This document shows, piece after piece, positions 6,871 through 10,144 of a DNA stretch of 10,144 nt. A program made the translations under genes and the position numbers. Source of the stretch: Prevotellaceae bacterium UBA3627 (GTDB lineage Bacteria > Bacteroidota > Bacteroidia > Bacteroidales > Bacteroidaceae); NCBI GenBank assembly GCA_002373375.1, contig DFLE01000018.1, positions 60,573 to 70,716 of the forward strand, in the 5' to 3' direction. The first letter of the stretch is position 1. Every line of letters begins with the position of its first letter. The notes under the pieces are model-generated. The model was given only the letters and a program-made list of their open reading frames with translations. It was not told where the DNA came from and searched no databases.

Positions 6871-6887
6871 GGGAGGGGTGGGGTGGG
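6871..6887 (+). other. G-quadruplex motif (loops 1-1-1)
   Basis: The 17-base run GGGAGGGGTGGGGTGGG has four G-tracts of at least three, joined by single-base loops. This fits the pattern of very stable parallel quadruplexes. It lies on the plus strand in the first repeat unit, so it would form in the non-template DNA strand or in any coaD read-through or ybeY leader RNA. Confidence 0.75.
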
Positions 6888-6935
6888 TCTCTTTCTAATT
6901 CATCACCTTAACTTTTCACTTCCCCCTCCCTCACA

Positions 6936-6952
6936 GGGAGGGCTGGGGTGGG
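6936..6952 (+). other. G-quadruplex motif (loops 1-2-1)
   Basis: The 17-base run GGGAGGGCTGGGGTGGG in the second repeat unit again gives four G-tracts, with loops of one, two and one base. It ends 22 bases before the ybeY ATG, so a quadruplex or the overlapping CCCTCCCT/AGGGAGGG hairpin could affect ybeY translation. Confidence 0.7.
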
Positions 6953-6974
6953 TCTCTTAAATTCATAACCTCGA

Positions 6975-7385
6975 ATGATAACATACTCAGCTGAAAACGT
7001 AAAGATGCCCAAGATACGCAAGCGCGATACCTCGGCATGGATTAAAAGGGTGGCGGCCACATATAACCGCACCGTGGGAGAGGTGGGCTATCTCTTCTGT
7101 GATGACGAGAAGATACTTGAGGTAAACCGCGAGTACCTTCAGCACGACTATTACACCGACATCATAACATTTGACTACGACGAGGGCGACCAGATAAACG
7201 GCGACCTCGTGATATCACTTGACACCGTACGCACCAACGCCGAGTTGTTTGGCAAGACATACGAGGAGGAGCTGCACCGCGTCATCATACACGGCATTCT
7301 CCACCTCTGCGGCATCAACGACAAAGGTCCGGGCGAGCGCGAGATTATGGAGGCGGCAGAGAATAAGGCTCTCGCCATGAGGTGA
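6975..7385 (+). CDS. ybeY: Endoribonuclease YbeY (16S rRNA maturation)
   Basis: YbeY is a metal-dependent RNase involved in 16S rRNA 3'-end processing and ribosome quality control. The 136-residue product has the family core TDIITFDYDE (61-70, the TDVLSFP position), GDLVIS (76-81) and the metal site HGILHLCGINDKGPGE (His106 and His110). The usual HGxLHLxGYDH motif ends in a third histidine; here the corresponding position reads INDK, with no histidine. Bacteroidota members commonly show this change, so it probably does not mean loss of function. No Shine-Dalgarno precedes the ATG at 6975. It lies 247 bases after coaD, behind the G-rich repeats, and no consensus promoter was found for it. It is followed by the 20-bp inverted repeat at 7421-7467. 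Confidence 0.95.
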   Translation: MITYSAENVKMPKIRKRDTSAWIKRVAATYNRTVGEVGYLFCDDEKILEVNREYLQHDYYTDIITFDYDEGDQINGDLVISLDTVRTNAELFGKTYEEELHRVIIHGILHLCGINDKGPGEREIMEAAENKALAMR

Positions 7386-7420
7386 TAGCAAAACGTCAGA
7401 AAAACGAATATATTTAATAA

Positions 7421-7467
7421 AAAAGTACTGCTTTTTGTTGCACATTTCAACAAAAAGCAGTACTTTT
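7421..7467 (+). terminator. 20-bp perfect inverted repeat: terminator after ybeY and possible operator of the lrp-type gene
   Basis: The arms 7421-7440 and 7448-7467 are exact reverse complements over 20 bases, around a seven-base loop CACATTT. The first arm reads AAAAGTACTGCTTTTTGTTG. As RNA it forms a long stem that ends in UUUU followed by GCUUU, which can act as an intrinsic terminator for ybeY in either direction. The second arm and the base after it also form the promoter of the next gene, so the same palindrome may be a protein-binding site. These two roles do not exclude each other. Confidence 0.8.
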
Positions 7468-7468
7468 G
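7437..7468 (+). promoter_or_regulatory. Bacteroidota-type promoter for the Lrp/AsnC regulator operon, embedded in a palindrome
   Basis: GTTG (7437-7440, three of four bases of TTTG) is followed after 20 bases by TACTTTTG (7461-7468), a full TAnnTTTG match. Transcription should start near 7472-7475, about 42 bases before the ATG at 7516. Both boxes lie almost entirely inside the inverted repeat 7421-7467: the -33 box closes its left arm and the -7 box closes its right arm. Confidence 0.6.
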
Positions 7469-7515
7469 CTTTCATAATGTAACTTTATATACTAAAATAA
7501 AAGGAAAAAGAAAAA

Positions 7516-7986
7516 ATGGAGAAACTTGACAATCTGGACAAGAAAATCCTGTCCATACTTTCAAAGAACGCCCGCATCGCATTCAAAGACGTAGCTGAGG
7601 CTTGCGACGTGTCACGCGCCGCCGTACACCAGCGTGTAGAAAGGCTCAAGGAGTCTGGCGTAATCACTGGCAGCAGCTTCTCTGTAAACCCAAAGTCTGT
7701 GGGTTACAGCACTTGCACATACGTAGGTATAAGACTGGAGCGCGGCTCTATGTACCGCGACGTGGTAAAGAAACTCGAGGGGATACCCGAGATAGTGGAG
7801 TGCCACTTCACAACCGGCCCTTACACCATGCTCGTAAAACTCTACGTACGCGACAACGAGCAGCTCATGCAGTTGCTTAACGGCACACTGCAGTCTATCG
7901 AGGGTGTGGTATCAACAGAGACTCTCATATCTCTTGACCAGAGCATAAAAAGAGATTTCCCAATTCACGAGGACGAGGAAGAATGA
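7516..7986 (+). CDS. Lrp/AsnC family transcriptional regulator
   Basis: A feast/famine-type regulator of 156 residues. The N-terminal winged helix-turn-helix (about 4-55) starts LDNLDKKILSILSKNARI and includes the recognition helix around DVSRAAVHQRVERLKESGVI. The C-terminal RAM (effector-binding and oligomerisation) domain spans about 63-140, with GYSTCTYVGIRLERG and the turn VECHFTTGPYTMLVKLYV. Such proteins form dimers that assemble into octamers and usually respond to amino acids. The ATG at 7516 has the purine-rich AAAAGGAAAAAG upstream. The gene overlaps the peptidase gene by ATGA, so translation is coupled. Its acidic C-terminus EDEEE is encoded by GAGGACGAGGAAGA, which also serves as a purine-rich ribosome binding region for the next gene. 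The arrangement suggests local control of the peptidase and of itself through the upstream palindrome. Confidence 0.95.
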   Translation: MEKLDNLDKKILSILSKNARIAFKDVAEACDVSRAAVHQRVERLKESGVITGSSFSVNPKSVGYSTCTYVGIRLERGSMYRDVVKKLEGIPEIVECHFTTGPYTMLVKLYVRDNEQLMQLLNGTLQSIEGVVSTETLISLDQSIKRDFPIHEDEEE

Positions 7987-9797
7987 ACGACAAGCGTTTC
8001 TCACTAGACACATTGTACGACAGCGCCTACGAGGGTATTGACATTAAGTGCAGACCTGTCATAGGCATAACGGCAAACCACGAGGGAATGGATGCCACGC
8101 TACGCGAGGCTTACTGCCAACAGGTGGTAAGAGCTGGCGGCGTGCCCATCATCATCCCTGCCATTGACGATGTTGAGGTGATACGCCAGACGCTAAACCG
8201 CATCGATGCTCTCATCCTCTCAGGAGGAGGCGACCACAACCCTTTGTGGATGAATGAACAGCCGTCGCCAAGGTTGGGAAATATCAACGCAACACGAGAC
8301 CGCGCCGAACTACTCATCACACGACTGGCTTATAACCGTTGCATGCCAATGCTCGGCATCTGCCGTGGTATGCAGACGCTGGCAATAGCACTCGGCGGAC
8401 ATGTGACACAAGATATCTACACCGCACCAAGGGAGGATGCTCTCGCCTCACATCCCTTGATAAAGCACTCACAAGACGCTGACCGCACTGAGCCTACCCA
8501 TCAGGTAGAGATAGCCCAGGGTTCCACGCTGGCCTCCATATACAATACGTCAACGCTGTATGTCAACTCTTTCCACCACCAGGCCGTAATCAATACCGGC
8601 AACCATCTTGCCGCGTCCGCAACGTCTGTTGACGGCATCATTGAGGCCATGGAGAGCTGTGAGTTCAAGAATATCATTGGCGTGCAATGGCATCCGGAAT
8701 GGCTCGGCAACGACGGTTTGCCGCTGTTCCAGTGGCTTACGCAACATGCAGCAGAGTATCGCAAGGCGCAGGAGGTGCATAACCGCATACTGTCTGTTGA
8801 CTCCCACTGCGACACCCCGATGTTCTTCCATCAAGGGGTGAACTTCCTGAAACGCGACCAGCGAATACTCGTTGACTTGCACAAGATGCGTGAGGGACGG
8901 CTTGATGCCACTACCATGGTATGTTACCTGCCACAGCCCTGGACTCCCGACAACGGAGCACCTGAGGCTCGCAAGGGCAAGACCTTCAGTGAACTGGTGC
9001 ACTACCCTATCAACTCCCCACGCGAGTACACCGATTTTATATTCGACGAGATAGAGCGCATAGTGGCTGACAGCCACGGTCAGGTGGCGCTCGCGCGCAC
9101 TGCCGCTGAGATAGAGAAGAACAAGGCCGAGGGACGCAAGAGCATAATACTCGGCATAGAGAACGGTCTTGCCATTGAGAATGACATCAACAACCTGCGA
9201 CACTTCGCCGAGCGCGGCATAACATATATGACGCTGTGTCATAACGGCGACAACCTCATCTGCGACTCAGCCAAGGGTGCCAGCATCAACAACGGCGTGT
9301 CTGCCTACGGTAAGGATGTGATACGCGAGATGAACCGCCTCGGAATAATGGTTGACCTCAGCCACGCCGGTGAGAAGAGTTTCTACGACGCTCTTGAGAT
9401 AAGCAGCACCCCGATAGTATGCTCACACTCTAACTGCCGCAGTCTGTGTGACCATCCGCGCAACCTCACCGACGACCAGATGCGCCGCTTGGCAGAGGCC
9501 GGAGGCATAATGCAGATAACGCTTTATGCCGGTTTCCTACGACAGGATGAAAAGGCTACTATACTCGACGCTATAAAACACTTGGAGCACGCCATCGCCA
9601 TCATGGGCATAGACCACGTAGGCATAGGCACCGACTTCGACGGTGACGGAGGTGTACCTGGCATGGCTGACGCCTCAGAGGTCATCAACCTCACCATGCA
9701 TCTGCTACGCCGCGGCTACTCTGAGGAGGACATACGCAAGATATGGGGCGGCAACTGGCTCAAACTGATGCAAGAAATACAAAAGAACAAGATATAG
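7983..9797 (+). CDS. Fused gamma-glutamyl hydrolase (peptidase C26, PuuD-like) and M19 membrane-dipeptidase-type enzyme
   Basis: A 604-residue two-enzyme fusion. Residues about 24-258 form a class I glutamine-amidotransferase-like C26 domain, with LILSGGGDHNP (77-87), the nucleophile Cys127 in LGICRGMQ, and His237 and Glu239 in GVQWHPEW. Related enzymes (PuuD) hydrolyse gamma-glutamyl amide bonds. Residues about 268-600 form an M19 renal-dipeptidase-like domain, with the zinc motif His275-x-Asp277 in DSHCDT, the bridging Glu393 in GIENG, His461 in DLSHAG, His482 in CSHSNCRSL and Asp551 in GTDFDG. All metal ligands and the catalytic residues are present, so both halves look active. There is no signal peptide, which points to the cytoplasm. 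A likely joint role is stepwise breakdown of gamma-glutamyl peptides to amino acids, but the substrate is an inference. The stop codon TAG is the first unit of a 9-bp tandem repeat. Confidence 0.95.
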   Translation: MNDKRFSLDTLYDSAYEGIDIKCRPVIGITANHEGMDATLREAYCQQVVRAGGVPIIIPAIDDVEVIRQTLNRIDALILSGGGDHNPLWMNEQPSPRLGNINATRDRAELLITRLAYNRCMPMLGICRGMQTLAIALGGHVTQDIYTAPREDALASHPLIKHSQDADRTEPTHQVEIAQGSTLASIYNTSTLYVNSFHHQAVINTGNHLAASATSVDGIIEAMESCEFKNIIGVQWHPEWLGNDGLPLFQWLTQHAAEYRKAQEVHNRILSVDSHCDTPMFFHQGVNFLKRDQRILVDLHKMREGRLDATTMVCYLPQPWTPDNGAPEARKGKTFSELVHYPINSPREYTDFIFDEIERIVADSHGQVALARTAAEIEKNKAEGRKSIILGIENGLAIENDINNLRHFAERGITYMTLCHNGDNLICDSAKGASINNGVSAYGKDVIREMNRLGIMVDLSHAGEKSFYDALEISSTPIVCSHSNCRSLCDHPRNLTDDQMRRLAEAGGIMQITLYAGFLRQDEKATILDAIKHLEHAIAIMGIDHVGIGTDFDGDGGVPGMADASEVINLTMHLLRRGYSEEDIRKIWGGNWLKLMQEIQKNKI

Positions 9798-9886
9798 CCA
9801 CTATAATCACTATAATCACTATAGCCACTATAATCACTATAGCCACTATAGCCACTATAGCCACTATAGCCACTATAGCCACTATA
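9793..9886 (+). repeat. 9-bp tandem repeat, ten units plus a partial
   Basis: Ten consecutive units, TATAGCCAC (seven) or TATAATCAC (three, the 2nd, 3rd and 5th), run from 9793 to 9882, followed by TATA. The only variation is GC to AT at two adjacent positions in the unit. The array starts within the last codons of the peptidase gene and supplies its TAG stop. In that frame every unit gives TAG or TAA, so the gene ends in a ladder of stops. Each unit also contains the palindrome CTATAG. Unit-number variation between strains would be expected. Confidence 0.95.
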
Positions 9887-9889
9887 AAA

Positions 9890-9926
9890 AAATAATCCCC
9901 CGCCCACAATGGGCGGGGGATTATTT
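9890..9926. terminator. Bidirectional intrinsic terminator between the peptidase gene and pnp
   Basis: Arms 9890-9906 and 9910-9926 pair perfectly over 17 bases around a three-base loop CAA. The core is CCCCCGCCCA with TGGGCGGGGG, flanked by A/T pairs that give an A-tract before and a U-rich tract after on both strands. It serves the peptidase transcript from the left and the pnp transcript, whose stop is at 9942-9944, from the right. Confidence 0.93.
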
Positions 9927-9941
9927 ATATCCTCAAAAACA

Positions 9942-10144
9942 TTACTGCTCATTATTCTCATCCCTGCGCTCAGGACGCTGACGACGCTCGCCGCGCTCAG
10001 GACGTGGACGGCGTGGGCGACGCTCACGCTCCTCATATCCCTCTGGCTTCTCAATGAGAACCTTGTGTGAGAGTTTGTACTTACCGGTCTTGTCATCTAT
10101 CTCAAGGAGCTTAACCTTTATCTTGTCGCCCTCCTTGATGCCAG
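9942..10144 (-). CDS. pnp: Polyribonucleotide nucleotidyltransferase, C-terminal end (5' part outside window)
   Basis: PNPase is a 3'-5' phosphorolytic exoribonuclease and RNA-tailing enzyme. Only its last 66 codons are visible. The stretch GIKEGDKIKVKLLEIDDKTG and KYKLSHKVL is the final strand region of the C-terminal S1 RNA-binding domain, in the form usual for PNPase (VKxxEID-KTGK-KLSxK). A basic tail follows, rich in Arg, Pro and Glu (RRPRRPRPERGERRQRPERR), ending DENNEQ. Such Arg-rich tails suggest added RNA affinity. The assignment rests on a short segment; another S1-domain protein is possible but less likely. It converges on the peptidase gene and shares its terminator. Confidence 0.85.
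   Translation of the reverse strand, partial: GIKEGDKIKVKLLEIDDKTGKYKLSHKVLIEKPEGYEERERRPRRPRPERGERRQRPERRDENNEQ

Larger units (their letters stand above)
6831..6958 (+). repeat. Two tandem copies of a ~66-bp intergenic repeat with self-complementary CCCTCCCT/AGGGAGGG core
   Basis: Unit 1 (6831-6896) and unit 2 (6897-6958) share, in order, AATTCATCAC, CTTAAC, TTCACTT, CTCCCT, AGGGAGGG, GGGGTGGGTCTCTT. Each has a short inverted repeat CCCTCCCT/AGGGAGGG with a four-base loop, followed by a G-rich tail. The leading word AATTCAT also occurs at 6763 and 6960, so it recurs four times at spacings of 68, 66 and 63 bases across the coaD-ybeY spacer. The segment 6771-6830 between the first two words is unrelated to the G-rich units. 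No transposase or clear target-site duplication is seen. The element resembles short interspersed intergenic repeats rather than an insertion sequence. Confidence 0.8.

Noticed and set aside
6909..6916. TAACTTTT as a -7 box for ybeY
   Set aside because: The last base does not match TAnnTTTG and there is no TTTG at the right distance upstream.
8550..9242. Long minus-strand frame (230 residues) opposite the peptidase gene
   Set aside because: It is antisense to a clearly real coding region with intact C26 and M19 motifs, and shows no recognisable domain.
9793..9886. Possible CRISPR array
   Set aside because: The unit is only 9 bp with no spacers; it is a simple tandem repeat.
9716..10096. Minus-strand open frame of 126 residues with repeated Tyr-Ser-Gly/Asp
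   Set aside because: The repeats are simply the reverse complement of the 9-bp tandem array. The frame overlaps both the peptidase 3' end and the real pnp frame, crosses the terminator, and resembles no known protein.

Overview
The window is a chromosomal housekeeping segment from a member of the Bacteroidota, most likely order Bacteroidales and close to Prevotella or Bacteroides. Four lines of evidence support this. The proteins read like Bacteroidales orthologues (NusA without the enterobacterial C-terminal acidic repeats, YbeY with a changed third metal position, a fused C26-M19 peptidase). Several start codons lack a Shine-Dalgarno and sit behind A/T-rich leaders. Four intergenic regions hold matches to the Bacteroides sigma-70-type promoter (TTTG, about 20 bases, TAnnTTTG). 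Base composition is moderate and even, with no sign of a recent insertion.

Left half, all on the minus strand, read from right to left. A small protein resembling the C-terminal domain of class II ribonucleotide reductase (4660-5133) is followed after 32 bases by an orphan membrane histidine kinase (3440-4627). A consensus promoter (3393-3424) and a strong leader hairpin (3346-3379) come next. Then comes the translation and transcription operon rimP (2827-3294), nusA (1478-2740) and infB (1-1424, cut by the window edge inside the GTPase P-loop).

A 100-base divergent promoter region (5134-5233) separates the two halves. On the plus strand it drives ruvB (5234-6274) from a promoter so close to the ATG that the mRNA should be almost leaderless. 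coaD follows 12 bases later. After a 247-base spacer with two copies of a G-quadruplex-forming repeat comes ybeY (6975-7385). A 20-bp perfect inverted repeat, which contains a promoter match, then precedes an Lrp/AsnC regulator (7516-7986). The regulator overlaps by ATGA a 604-residue fusion of a gamma-glutamyl hydrolase (C26) with an M19 dipeptidase (7983-9797). The fusion gene ends inside a 9-bp tandem repeat and is closed by a bidirectional terminator shared with the convergent 3' end of pnp (9942-10144).

Functionally the window covers ribosome maturation, transcription elongation, translation initiation and RNA turnover (rimP, nusA, infB, ybeY, pnp), DNA recombination (ruvB), coenzyme A synthesis (coaD), and a small peptide-degradation unit with its own regulator. 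I found no CRISPR array, phage, transposase, defence island or clearly new multi-gene system. The points most worth a second look are regulatory: the rimP leader hairpin, the leaderless ruvB, the palindrome over the lrp promoter, the G-quadruplex repeats, and the stand-alone reductase-tail protein paired with an orphan kinase.
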